From assembly GCA_009192285.1 (NCBI GenBank), contig WBVU01000008.1, positions 1,312,370 to 1,376,369 on the forward strand: a stretch of DNA of 64,000 nt, read 5' to 3'. This document shows positions 1 to 11,909 of the stretch, one piece after another. How positions within the stretch are numbered: position 1 is the stretch's first letter; every line of letters starts with the position of its first letter. The notes under the pieces are model-generated. The model was not told where the DNA came from, did not search any database, and saw only the letters and a list, made by a program, of their open reading frames with translations. This stretch comes from Morchella semilibera (lineage: Eukaryota > Ascomycota > Pezizomycetes > Pezizales > Morchellaceae). A program made the position numbers and the translations under genes.

Positions 1-3000
1 TATTAGAGACCCTGCACACGTGCAGCTAGCTCCATTCTCCGGTAACCTAATTGATGCCTATCCAATAGCCTACCAATCAGATAATCGAAAGATAGAGCTG
101 GCTCCATCTGCGCAAAGTGTCTATTATCAACCTCCCAAACTTTTCCCTTAGCTATCCGGAAAGAGCGCAAGAAGTGACTCCAACTATATGTAGGTAAAAG
201 ACAAATTACGGGTCTGAAGCTTTACCATTTGCTTCACATTTTTCTTATCTCCCCTGCGTTAGCGATGAGTGAGGAATTTTAGATAGAATCTAGGGACAGA
301 ATCTAGGAAACCTGTCTGGTATTGTCATAACCTGTGGTCTGCATAGGCAATTAATTAAAGCTACTTACATGTATAAACATCTGGTCGGTAATGCATGTAT
401 GAGTTATCAATAAATAAATCTCGTCGACAGGGTTAGGGTTTCTTGTCAATATTGGGGGTTTGCCACAAAGACAAAAGAAAGGCGCCGGTGACGCCGCCGG
501 TGATTTGTGCAGACACAGCCTTAGTAAAACCTACAGAGTTTAGCTATCTCTTAGAGACAGACCTTCTCTTGTTTCGTTTGATCATACCCTAACCCTGGCG
601 CCAAGCGCTCTTGACACCTCAACAGGAAATATCTTGACGAGTATTGGGAGGTTGGATTGACCACAGGATGCCTGATATATTGCGTATTCTGCTTGTAAGT
701 AGATATTGGTACAAGGATTATTCTCTTCTTCTGAATTAATGATTACTCCAGCAAGTCCCACCCGCTACCCACAGGCCAGGCTCCCCCTCAACTTCAACCA
801 GCTCATCAAGAGCACCAGTGTTAATTTTATGCAGATTGCACGCAGATACAAGTTCTTTCAGTATTAAGTTAACTGGCCCCGCAATTTTCATAGAGGCTGA
901 TACGAGGGGGTGGAGGGGGCATTCCCGGATCCCTTCTTGCGCGACGTGCCCGATTTTCCAACGGAGTGGCAGTACCGGGTTCCCAGAGCCGTGTACAGCT
1001 CACTGGTACCTTTTACGCGCCGGTGGCCTTAGAGAGATTACTCACGGATCAGGAGATATGATAACTTAGTAGTCTTCTCGTTAGTATACCATAGCTAGTC
1101 CTCAGCGTTGTACCCAGACTCTACCATCCCAAGAAATGCATCGCATAATGTATCGATAATGTATCATGCCATAAACGGGTGGCTATTGCATCCATAATGC
1201 ATCTATAATGCATCACAGTCTCATTTCGCCAAGAGTTTAATGTAATGTATCAATAAAAAAAATAAAAAAAGTCCCGGGTTTGAACCTGTGCTATTATGTT
1301 TTTCAAGCCCACACCCCACTGCTAAGCTACTAGTTATATACTGAGAACTACAGAACTATACCAATAAACGAATTCCCTAGTAAAGTAATCAATAAATTAA
1401 TCAATAAAGTCATCAATAGACGACATTACAGAGGCCTCAACATGTTTATGCATCAGCTGATGCATTTGTGCACCATTCTAGTATGGGAAATGTATCAAGT
1501 GATGCATTTTTTGCGCTGGTAGAGAGATAATGAGTATGAGTTGGAATATCGCAAGAGATTGGAAGGGTAGCCCATCAATTGCAGGAGAGTTGGGGGTAAA
1601 TACAAGGAAGCATCTATCCTTGAGCCTCTCGTTAACAAATTGAATTTTTGTCATACGCGAGTGATATCCTATGATTATGTTAATATTGTTGATACTACTT
1701 ATAATTCGTTGTAGAAAGTAACATAATATTAATTAGTTATTTGTTTAAATGCATGATCAAGACTAGTACTATGTATCCCAAAGTAGCACCTGGCTGTGGT
1801 TTCGACGAATCTCGTAACCCAGCTATTGCTCAGATACGCAAACCTATATTTATATATCCATTAGGGTATAATTCTATATAACCCCTCTACGGACTGATGA
1901 GTCGAACTTGGGGAAATGCTGACTCTTGCCGTTTCTGGCCCCTTCCCCCCCCCCCCCCCCTGAGAATTTCACTCTTTACTGAGGACTATGGACGAATCAT
2001 CATGTATCACTCGGCCTGACAATGAGTGCGTGACTATTTTATGTATTTATTTATGCTTCATAGTACATGCATGCAACGTAGGTTATGGCAACCGCCCCCA
2101 AGAGCGAATCCCCTCGCCGATCCAGGAAAATAGAAAAATCATAAGATAATTAACTCAAAATAAACGAAACCTTTCTGCCTCTTTCAACACTAGCCTGTAT
2201 GATGCGCTCACTGTCTCGAGCCTCATCATTCATCATCTCGCCCTTCTCTTCAGATTCGAGTGACAGGCATTTTATGCTGGGAAGCGGGAATTGTATTTCA
2301 GTTATTAATTCCTTTTCCGTTTTCCTCCAGTTTTATTTATTACTTTTTGTTCCCTTTATAGAAGATGATGGTAGATGGGTATGGGTTCTGGGGAGAAAAT
2401 ACTGCGATATTATAATCGAGTGGTTAATTACATATAACAATTAGCTATAGTGAATTGAGTAAAAGAAAAACAAAAGGGTCAGAGTTGTTCAGGGTTAGGG
2501 CTATGATCATCACGATGGTTGGAGTAAAAATGCAGGTTTACTTGCGCGCAACTGATTAATGCTCCGTTGCTTGCGCGCAAAATGAGGGAGCATTCCAAAA
2601 GGCTAGGATTGACAAACATCTACCAAACAGATATTAAGCAGTAGACATAAGTACCTATGGTGAAATAAAATATTGCTTTGAACTCACATGTAACATCCAG
2701 TGCACCATCCTCACCAGTTCCCTGACCACATGCACACCATCACAAAAGCGTGGCGGCTGGAGCCAGGGATACTTTGTATAGGTTTGGTTGGTTTGTGGGG
2801 TCTTAAGTCTAGTGAAATTAGATTTAATAGTTGACCATGCGACGGGCCAATACCTAGCCTCACCGCAAATCAAGACTAGTTATTGTCGAGTATCCATTAG
2901 GACTGGGGTTCGAATGCCGAAACAATCGTTACAAAACGTAAACTGAGCCAACCATAATACCATATTTAAAAGACTGAATAATTATAAGCCACCTATTCAA

Positions 3001-4632
3001 GAATTTCCTAGACTTTACTGGGTGTGGCCAGGGGCTGGTGGGGCAATTTTGGGGCGGTGCGATATTGTCATAGCCTAAGGGCTGGATACAATTAATGAAG
3101 TAATAAAAAAAAAGAATTTCCTAGAGGAGAACAGCCGGGACTAGAAAGGCGAGCGACAAAGAAAAAATAAAATAAAAGCGGATTCGTTGGGCCCTGTGTT
3201 CCAGCCCCCAGCTCCATCAACTATAGGTCATAGGGTAGCAAAACTAAAGGAGGAGACAAACACAGGAAATCGGTCCAGAAAATTGTTCTCCACCTTGTAT
3301 CCGATAGTGTTCGGATACCGATCATTGGCCCAACACATAAGGCGCTGCCAAGAGTTCACCTGCGCCACCCGAGTCGCCACGGTGGCGTTTAGATCCCCTT
3401 AGCTTCTTGATCCCGTCTTGGACACCAGGGCTTAGATGTTGTGTATACATCTGAAGGATTGAAATTTTAATTTCAAGGCTAATCAAACGCCAAAATCATT
3501 TATTAGGCTAAGACGAGTTATAACCCCCTAGAAGGCGCCGCACGATTTATCTTTCGACCAGCGTACCGAAGCAGTAAAGGGGGTTAAAACCAAACCGTAC
3601 GTATATGATTGTTAATAAGATGGTTAAAATTCGGAGTAGATATATATATACAGTGATGATTGTGGCAACGGTGCTGCGACCATCCGATAGGCTCTTTTCC
3701 ACAAGAGTGCAGTTGAATTAAAAAAAGTAGTGGAGTAGGTGATATGCGAGTGATATTCTATGATTATAATACTAGCTAAGAATTAATTGTGGTAAAATCC
3801 GAGATTTTATGTACTTTTATTGGACCGCTAGAATTAGAGCCACCAAGATCCCTACTACAGCCACACGTTTTGTACCTGAATTTTCCTAGATCTGATAACC
3901 TCCGACCTATCCCGAAATGAACAGTGTATTCCCAACAGGCAAACGATACCGCTTTCCAGGTTACTATACAAGCATTTATCACCTACAAAAGCTACTAGAA
4001 GAGAGTAATCTCCGTACCTAAGAATTACACTCTAAATATTACTGGAAATATGAATGCCATGCCATTAATTCAGTAGGGATCATTCCTCGGTCTTTCATAA
4101 TTCTCCACTCTTTCTACCTACAGTCATCCGAAAAAGTCATCTGCCTCTCACGCCCTTCCTGGGGACCCGTGGGACTGGCTCATATATATACAAGAGGTCT
4201 GACACTATCAATATTCTAGTCTCACCTACGGATGCATCAACTCTAGCTCCTGGGGATTGTTTAACACCGAATACGATACCATGGGCGAGGTTTCGGTGGG
4301 GATAACAAACTCAATCCACCGCTCCGAAGGAATTCCTTTTAGCTAGCGCCATCCCGTTATCTGAAGTAAAAAGCTGGAAAGCGGGTATAATATATAGTTC
4401 TTGGAAAGGTGCCTCAGTATGATCTAAATGGAATCTATATTCGAAAGTTTTTACTACATTCTTCGTTTCTCTTTTATCTGATCCAATAATTTACAAAAGA
4501 TATATACACTATCTCTCCTTCAACCGAACACGGGGGTCTATAATATAGTCCGCGGGAAACCACGGTCAAGGGCTATCAAAGAAACCCCCCCCCCCCAGAA
4601 GAAATAACCACTCTTAACTCCCACAAGGCCAA
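1..4632. other. Gene-free stretch with short repeats
   Basis: I see no credible gene here: the open frames are short and have no recognisable protein content. It holds ATAATGCATC-type short repeats (about 1137-1250 and 1440-1510), a run of 16 C at 1945-1960, three telomere-like boxes (428-440, 586-597, 2490-2500), one TACATGTA palindrome (366-373), and a diverged direct repeat sharing GCGAGTGATAT and CTATGATTAT at about 1657-1680 and 3747-3770. A TA dinucleotide run lies near 3638-3653. Confidence 0.6.
1264..1334 (-). other. tRNA-like pseudogene or SINE head
   Basis: On the minus strand there is an exact B-box match (GGTTCAAACCC), an A-box-like TAGCTTAGCAGTGG about 44 nt upstream of it, and a T7 run just downstream that would stop RNA polymerase III. 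The acceptor stem does not pair, so it is not a working tRNA. A tRNA-derived SINE head or decayed tRNA gene is the likely explanation. No SINE body is recognisable. Confidence 0.3.
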
Positions 4633-5411
4633 TCACATAGCGACAGAAACAGTTTGTTCCCACCCACCTAACCCTGGAGAGGCAAATAGCACACCACCCT
4701 GCCCGCTATTCCTGCCTAAGTGGCCGGGCCCTCGCCCTATATCGGTCTGCCGGCGCATATATCTGCCAAGACAGTCTGAGAGTTCTGTAAGCTTATAAAG
4801 AGAAATCTGGAAGCACGGGAATACATAGTAGCCGTGCTCAGATCTCTCTTTTGGAACATCCGACGGTAAGGATTCGAGATAGAAATTTGAAGCTGAAAGC
4901 GGTGACAACATCCCGACCCCCGAGTGCGAGACCATTCACTGCAGGATAACATCGAAGCTTTGGGCGACTGAGTGTGGTCTATGTTGAAGGCGTCAACTAG
5001 AGTAAATATTTGTGGATAATTGAGGACTGGGTTTGAGAAATCTCCTGGTGGACAGGCTGTCCCTGTGTCATTTCTTGTTGCGAGAGCGAGAGGCATGCTG
5101 TTAACGGTCCGATATGTAGGAGCTGGTGGTGGTCAGATTTCGTTAATTTGATACGGGAACAACTCTTCCGGGTTAGGAAGCCATCCGGGATAGCCAGTTG
5201 AATTTTCTATAACAAAACTAGGGGTGTCGAGAAACCCCATACAGAGTAGCAAGGCATCGGCGATATCGGATTCCGGTATCTGAAGTTGGGACTGTATGTT
5301 TTCTTCCTTGGCTTTTGATGGCTCGAGGACCTCCAGGCATACTAAGTTGCTTAACTGATCAAGTGGAAGAGGTAGCTGTCGAAGGGCAAACATTCTCGAC
5401 TCTCCCACCAA
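4633..5411 (-). CDS. Possible hypothetical gene, unrecognised, perhaps decayed
   Basis: The first minus-strand frame (5411 down to 5133, 92 residues) reads like real protein: a leucine-rich start (LPLPLDQLSNLVCLEVLEPS), then SDIADALLLCMGFLDTPSF and PGWLPNPEELFPYQ. Plausible sequence continues below it in other frames (for example YPQIFTLVDAFNIDHTQSP around 5000, and NFYLESLPSDVPKERSEHGY around 4880). Either this is a multi-exon gene whose introns I cannot place with certainty, or a frameshifted remnant. No family is recognised. The DNA upstream (5412-6300) is purine-rich on this strand. The amino-acid composition is the only argument for coding, so the call is weak. Confidence 0.3.
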
Positions 5412-6300
5412 GAACCTCCAGCAACTCGCTTTTAACTCTACCTCTCCTAGTCAACCTCTTTGAATGTCCCCCCCCCCCGGGCCTAGACCTACATGTAGCC
5501 GCCCTCCCTCAGCCCACTGTGCCCCGATCACTCCTGTTGGCCATCCCTGAAGTGGCAGACTCCCCCAATCCCCCTACTCCATTCAGTCTCTTTAACAAGT
5601 TGATAATAGCCTATCAAGCTCTAATTTCGCCTACTAATTTTGTGCATCCCCCTTCTTCTCATCCAACAGTAGCCCCTCTTAGCCAGCACTCTCAATGTAA
5701 CGCTCTACACAGAGCCCCTCCTACCCCTATATATACATGTCTAGCCCTCCCATCTCTCTCAATCCAGCTATATGCCGCCTGGTTTGTCCGTGCCGTGTTC
5801 GTAGATGATATCTCGTATCCTCCCTCTTTCCCGGCTCCCTCCTGTTGTATATCCCTCCCCTCCTAGTCTGTAACGTGGATACGCTTCCGACCTGGTATGG
5901 TCTTTGTCTAAACCCTCTCTCCCGGGGCCAATAGTCATTTCCTTCGTCGATCCACGCCGTCAATCCTTCGTTTTGCAACTCCTATATCCCCCTACATCGA
6001 GCCTCCCGTCCATTACTTCTCCCGTCTCGCTTCTCTCACCCACTCACCACTTGAAATTCCCCATACCACAGCCTAGTACCACCCAAGACCAAGCCACAGC
6101 TCCCCAAGCCTCCCAAGCCATAGTTCCCAAGCCACTGAACCCTCCAGCATGCGCAGGCGCAGAGGCCGCGGCCACACAACGACAAGCCGAAGGAGCCAAA
6201 ATCAAGGGAATCTAGGAAAGAAGCGGGGAAGACGACCTTATTAAATATACCCTCATTCCCCCCCAAGCGAGCTTACCACCTACCGTGTGAGGTCTTTGTA
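5412..6300. other. Pyrimidine-rich stretch (plus strand)
   Basis: This interval is strongly C+T biased on the plus strand, with many CCTCCC and CCCCT runs, a C10 tract near 5468, a TATATATA string near 5728 and a TACATGTA palindrome at 5490-5497. The two long plus-strand open frames here (5315-5866 and 5904-6215) are proline/serine-rich translations of this bias, with no recognisable domain. It may be the upstream region of the minus-strand hypothetical gene, but nothing proves it. Confidence 0.4.
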
Positions 6301-6851
6301 TACGCAAAAGATGGCTGCTAAAGCGGGGGTCGGGTACTGCACTCGGTGGGTGCGTTGGGTGTGGATGGGCGCGAGAGGCACAGGAGAGAAGAAGTAGGAG
6401 CGCCTTCCACGTTTGGGTAACGTAACACTCCGCACACCATAGGTGTCCACGCTAATAGCCGAGAGAACCAATAGTAGTCCAAAAGAGCAAGGCTACCGCG
6501 CGATTCTCTAGTCACCTGCCATCCAACCTGAGTTCTTGCCCATATAGTTTAGGCCAATGCGAGGGAGGATCTTTGGCGGTGGGTGGTCTGCTTGGCTGGG
6601 TAGGGGGCAGACACAGTTTGCCTGAGGGTGCAGACGGTCAGACGGGGTTGAGAGAAAATAAAACCCAGTGCAGAGGGGCTGGATCTGTTTGAACCTTCCT
6701 CACGACAATGAGGACTGTCTGGCATCCATGTCCGTCTTGGCGCCAAGTTGTAATACGGCATTTTGTTATATTTGTACTTTTTTTTAAGTGTATTTAGTAA
6801 GGTACAAAACATTGAATAAAGGAATACCTATGGCGGCTGTGCGCCTTGTTA

Positions 6852-6964
6852 CTCGTCTACCAGGGTAAGAACCAGAAAATGCGAAAGGATTATTTGTATG
6901 GCAGAAAGTTGCTAATCCTTGACCCTGTCACTCGCATTTTCTAGTTCTTATGCTAGTAGACGAG
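6852..6964. mobile_element. Miniature inverted-repeat element, CTCG family
   Basis: About 113 bp between TA dinucleotides (6850-6851 and 6965-6966). Terminal inverted repeats of about 34 bp start CTCGTCTAC at the left and read GTAGACGAG at the right, and both arms contain the AGAAC.AGAAAATGCGA block. The middle contains ATTTGTATGG, shared with the copies at 23.0 and 37.4 kb. Short length, paired ends and a TA target point to a non-autonomous Tc1/mariner-type element. It has no coding capacity. Confidence 0.75.
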
Positions 6965-7894
6965 TATAATATACTTGCCACAACACGGAATTTTCCTAGC
7001 CTAGATATGAGCCGCTGATCCTCCAACCAGCTTAGTCAAGGGATAGACAGTAGCCCTTGAGACACTATAAAAGATTCTGTAGAGAATAAGGGACCCAAAG
7101 AGATGAGGTCAAGATTCGATTCTGTTCTGCAAGGTATATAATATACAGCGCCTAATTGAGGAGAAAAGTCGACACATACAACTAGCTGAATGCTGTTAAT
7201 ATGGGTTCACAGTATGCATATGGTGATTGGCTGCCCTCACTATGGTAGTTTGTCAAAAATAACCGGAACTCTTCATTACAACCAAAATTTGTATGGGGAT
7301 GCAACTTCGACATCGCCTTACACCACAACGATAAGAGAAATAGGACGAGGGATTTCAGCCCTGTGTTCCTCTATAGTTATATGGTCTAGGTTTTAATACT
7401 GGCTCAAGGGTGGTACTTTCAAAATTTGGTTAATTGCTGTAGGCCATTTAATATATTTTCTTGGTTGCAAGGTTAGTCCCGACACCGCAAAATGATACCA
7501 GAGCGGGGTTTTCACAAAGGTTACTATTGATATGTAAACTAGCTAATTTAGAAAAGAGGATCTAAGATGCGCGCAGAGAGGGAGAGAAACCGTATCAATC
7601 ACACTCTAACCACGCTGTAGCTACCCCCACCCGGCCCCTAGTCTCATGATTCTTTTTTATTTAATTCATTGGTTATATGTTCCTTTTATAATCTTTGTAC
7701 CGGCAGCTCACCGGGGGATCGAAGACAATTGGAGAAATTGTAATCCAAGGGCACGTATACCAGGTCTTCGTAGCCACTACTACGAATACGCGGGGCTAGG
7801 CGCGCGTGGGGCCCATGCCACCGAGCATCATGACCAATCACTATTACAGGTTCTTATGCACCTGATACGGTTATTGTCCACTCGGGATACAGTA

Positions 7895-8016
7895 CTCGCA
7901 ATTTCATAGCGTTTTTGAACACGACTAATATTGCATACACCCAAAAAACCGCCAAGACTACATTTTTGTATGGCATGTAATAGCGGTTGTGTTCAGAAAC
8001 GCTATGAAGTTGCGAG
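7895..8016. mobile_element. Miniature inverted-repeat element, CTCG family
   Basis: About 122 bp flanked by TA (7893-7894 and 8017-8018). The arms are about 45 bp and closely matched: CTCGCAATTTCATAGCG at the left against a right arm that reads CTCGCAACTTCATAGCG on the other strand, then a shared GAACACRAC block. The centre has TTTTTGTATGG. It has the same termini and TA target as the copies at 6852 and 51285, and is the source type for the decayed copy at about 38.94 kb. Confidence 0.8.
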
Positions 8017-8440
8017 TAGATCACTAATTACAATAACACCATTGCTAAGTGCAGTATCAAAGAGGTAGCTCGATGCGGGCGAAACAGAGTTGGCGAATAG
8101 AGTAGCTGAACCCTGGTTCTATTACAAACCATTATTATAGATCCTTACCCAATACCTTATTATATCCTCTTAATGGTGGTATTGGAGTGCGCGTGGTAAT
8201 ATAATAAGTTTTCATGCATAGCATACGGTTGAGGACGGAGCACCATGTGCATGTATCGGGCACCTATTTCTTGAATTATATAGATTACTACCCTTCTGCG
8301 GGGAACAACTTACCCGTTTCGTGCTGGTCAGCTTGGTTTTGTGCAGTCTTATTACCAAACCTTCCGGATAGTCATATACCTCGAACACCATAATACGCAT
8401 CAACCTGTTTCTAGTTTTCTCGACCACTCTACCAACTATG

Positions 8441-9530
8441 TAAACGAATCAAAAAATGCATCATTCAGGCTTACCACCTTTAATGTGCTTTTTAAAGGGA
8501 CCAAAAACTGAGCAAAAAGGCACCTTTTACTATGGGTAAATGAATCAAAAAATGAATCCTTAGTTCCATTTGATACATTTAAAGTGCTTTTTTTTTTCTT
8601 ATAAAACTTTAAAAGAAAAAAAGAATTGATCTCCCAAGGAACTGAACATTGGCTATTGCGATTACTTAACCTGAATCTTATCACCTATGCTATCAGACAA
8701 TATATTAATATATTATTTGAGCTGTGTTGAATCGCCAGAGAAGAAAATCATCAAAAAATTGGTGAGGAAAAGGCACCATAGAAAAGCATCATAAAAAGGC
8801 ATCATGGAAATGAAAAGGCATCATGGAAATGAATCCGAGTGCCTTTTACAAAAGCATACCCTCTAAACGAATCAAAGGATTCATTTACCAAAACTGACTG
8901 TGTGGGAAACGAATCAAAAGATTCATTTACATGGCTGGTAGAGCCACGGAGACCTCCTCAACAGTGCAATGAAGACTAACCTTTGGGGACATTGAGATTG
9001 AGGCTCTCTTCTGCCCTATATACCGAATGGACCAGCATTTATATCTCTAGATTTATCAGGGAACCGAGATATATATAGCCACTTATATATTTCGGAATTC
9101 ATCAAAATGGAACACTACCAGCTCTGGAAACGAATCAAGTGATTCGTTTTCGGGGGACGTTAATTGCAATAAAAACTTTGATTCATTTACTTGATCCATT
9201 TACTTGATTCCCTTACTTGATTCATTTACTGATCCATTATCAATTAATAATCCTTTCTTACTACTTTCTCTTAAATGTTATTATCTGAAGTATTGGCGGA
9301 AGTGATAAGATCTAGGCTCAAGGTTCAAGATGGTGAGAGTTCAACTCCCATCAAGATCAACATTCCTCTCCTTCTGAGAATCCAGATGGGGAATGTCTGA
9401 ACTTAAGATTCATTTACTGATTCGTTTCCCCATAGTTATTTGATGCCTTATTGTATGTCACATTTGATCCATTTACTCGCACGATTCATTTCCCGATTCA
9501 TTTCCTGATTCACTTTGATAGTTTGCAGAG
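8441..9530. repeat. Cluster of TGATTCATTTAC-like repeats
   Basis: This 1.1-kb interval carries roughly fifteen copies of a motif that reads GTAAAYGAATC on one strand and GATTCATTTAC on the other. Some pairs form near-palindromes (8873-8898, 8909-8932). At 9177-9235 it runs as a tight series of TTGATTCATTTAC-like units. A longer tandem pair (about 8441-8500 and 8537-8595) shares GAATCAAAAAATG and GTGCTTTTT. An open frame on the minus strand only translates the repeats. A tRNA-like stretch without convincing stems lies at 9294-9365. Confidence 0.6.
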
Positions 9531-11640
9531 ATTATATACGGAAGATAATGGTAAAGTGCAGGCAAAATAGCGACGTTGAAAAAGAGAGAACATAAATCAC
9601 AAGGAGTACTCGCGCGTTAATCAAGTCCTGAGAAATTTTGTGAGTGCACTGCTACCAAGAACTCCCAGGACTTAATTAATACGTGGGTATATAATATGAA
9701 AACAGAATAAGGCATAACCTAGCCGAATACACAAAAGGTAATAAGATATTTTCCATTAAACTAAAACAAAGAGTAGTCAATACCCAGTTTCTGCCTATCA
9801 ATAGATATGGCGTGCCACCTTTGCCTTTACTAGTTACTATGTATTCTGGAACTCTGCATGAGGTACTAGTGCCATTAACGATCGCGATACTAAATATTTC
9901 ATGATCACCCACCTCGAAAGGACATCGGGTTCAGCTACTGCCATCCATAGCGTTATTCAAAAAAGGGGTCATGGCCTAGATCGACGTTGTTCCTCGCAAA
10001 TGGTTTAGGCTTACGGCATTTGATTCTAATGCACCTCAGGTGCGACAGAATGTCCATGAGCTTGTATATATTATCGTTTAGGGATAGTCTCCTGCTATAC
10101 ATACATATCCAACTTTTCATCTTAAGATCAATCGCGCTATGACGTACACGAACCTCCTTACTAGGTAGGCAGGGGAACCAGTACGCTATAGGAAGAACAT
10201 TCCAGTCATTATATGAAGTATAAATAATACATATTAATGTTGTAGTCATGAACTATCACTCGGCTCCCGCATGAGATGCACGAACTCAACTATTGATAGA
10301 ACGAAGCCTGAGCGTTTGAGATACTTCCTAGATCTCTGGTCCGCCTATGAGGTTAAACCCGCTCCTGTGGTGCTAATCTCTAGGTATCATTCAACCACAA
10401 TGGTGCCTCCTGGCGTAACAAGTGCGAGACCCTTGGACATACGCCCACGCTCTATGAGCGGTCAATACCATGTTATACCTATATAGGCTGAATCTTCTAT
10501 TAGAATCGCGGCAGCGAGCATAATCAATCATTAAATAAAGAAAACGCTCACGGGAACACGTCATCCTTATTACCCGTTGGGGCGTACCCTGTACCATAGG
10601 ACCCGGGGGGTCGAGGGTATTGCCAGGAGGGCACAATCACTGTATTGGTAGTGGCTCATAGACCGAGAAACTCGTTCAAAGCCATTTTTACCAGATTCCA
10701 TTAGGCCTGGGGTTTGCACTCATACTCAATATGACGTAGTAAGGCATGCGCAACAAATAAGTTATAATTTGTTGCAGATGAATTATAATTATAAGTAGCT
10801 ATAGTGTAAGGGGAATATAACAATATTACCCTGTTTATTATGGGTAGCCCTGAGAGTAGAAAGAGAACAAAGATTGAAAAAATCTCATCACGGTGGTTTA
10901 AGGATTGTGAAGTTGAGGTTCACTCATGGTGGTTGCGCTTGAGTATGTTTTGGTGCTACCCGCGGCCCGATATTTTATTCTAAATGCTTAGAGAGCTACG
11001 GATCTGAATTTTTTTATATTTGGACCTACAAATTTCTTACAACTTGGCTGATCTCGAACTGATAACTGATGTACCCCAAGGGTCCTCAAGAGATGCAACG
11101 GGCTCAGTACTCGGGTATCGCGACCACAATCAGAGCTAGATGTACCCAGTCAACCCCCCTACTTTCGCTCTCATGTATTATTTATTATAATGTAGCTCTA
11201 CTTAGTGAAAGTCGATCCATATAAAGTATTTCCAAACTTTGGACACGGTGACTAGTAGGCGCAAGGTTGTGCTTCTTTGTCGCCGTTGCATCACTTTGAG
11301 GGCCCCTGGGGTACATGAAACGCTTTTTTCAACCTTGAGCCGATAAAAGAAATGGTGATCCCCAAAACCGACCCCCCCAAAGGGGGTTAGTCCCCGACGA
11401 CATGAACCACTTTCCTAGTCCTGACAACGGGGCCGGTAAAAACAGAACGCCAAATATACCTCTTCACCACAAATTAATGATTTTTAAATTCAAGTGCCGT
11501 ACCTCTGTGGAGAATCAGTAGGAGGATCAAAGTTGTTGCGCAAATTAAATTAAGTTGTGCCTTTGTTGAGAAGAAAGGATTTCTATGTTGTTAGGCAGGA
11601 CAAAGTTTGTTACCCATACAAATTTGCTAAGGCCAATCGA
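9531..11640. other. Gene-free stretch
   Basis: I see nothing that can be supported as a gene. The longest open frames (9676-9912, 9953-10249 and 10271-10486) have no recognisable content. A short CATTAGG.CTGGGGTT block near 10698 resembles one near 2893. A hairpin of C7 facing G5 lies near 11372. Confidence 0.5.
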
Positions 11641-11645
11641 GATCC

Positions 11646-11758
11646 TGTTGCCAAGACATTAGGTCAAGCGTGTTGGACAGGTGGCTAGTAACTTGTATTT
11701 AGCAGGCCTTACCTCGCCACCCCCTGAATACATCATCATTCTACACAGATATCTTACA
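11646..11758 (+). repeat. Left LTR of element 1
   Basis: A 113-bp LTR starting TGTTGCCAAGACATT and ending ATATCTTACA, identical by eye to the right copy at 18932-19044. It is unusually short for a Ty3/Gypsy element. Confidence 0.93.
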
Positions 11759-11909
11759 GTGGTAGCAACACTCCGTTGAGATTTTTTCGAAGCGTAGCTT
11801 CACCATTTTTTTCTTCATTACTTATTCTCGTTCAAAGGAAAACCTTCATCTCTCAACTAGGTAGAGAAGTACTTGTAACAGTGAAGATTCCGCATCACTG
11901 GGACAAGCC

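Noticed and set aside
211-235. 15-base match AAGCTTTACCATTTG between 213 and the small element at 27018
   Set aside because: One or two matches of this length are expected by chance in a window this size, and neighbouring sequence does not agree.
1890-1912. Hammerhead-ribozyme-like string CTGATGAGTCGAA
   Set aside because: The core string is there but no helices I and III or a proper stem II can be drawn around it.
5315-6215. Two long plus-strand open frames (183 and 103 residues)
   Set aside because: Their sequence is proline/serine-rich and follows from the pyrimidine bias; no domain, no conserved splice signal.
8436-8684. Minus-strand frame with repeated FFDSFT peptide
   Set aside because: It is a translation of the TGATTCATTTAC DNA repeats.
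9294-9365. tRNA-like sequence with TGGCGGAAGTG and GAGTTCAACTCCC
   Set aside because: The acceptor and anticodon stems do not pair.
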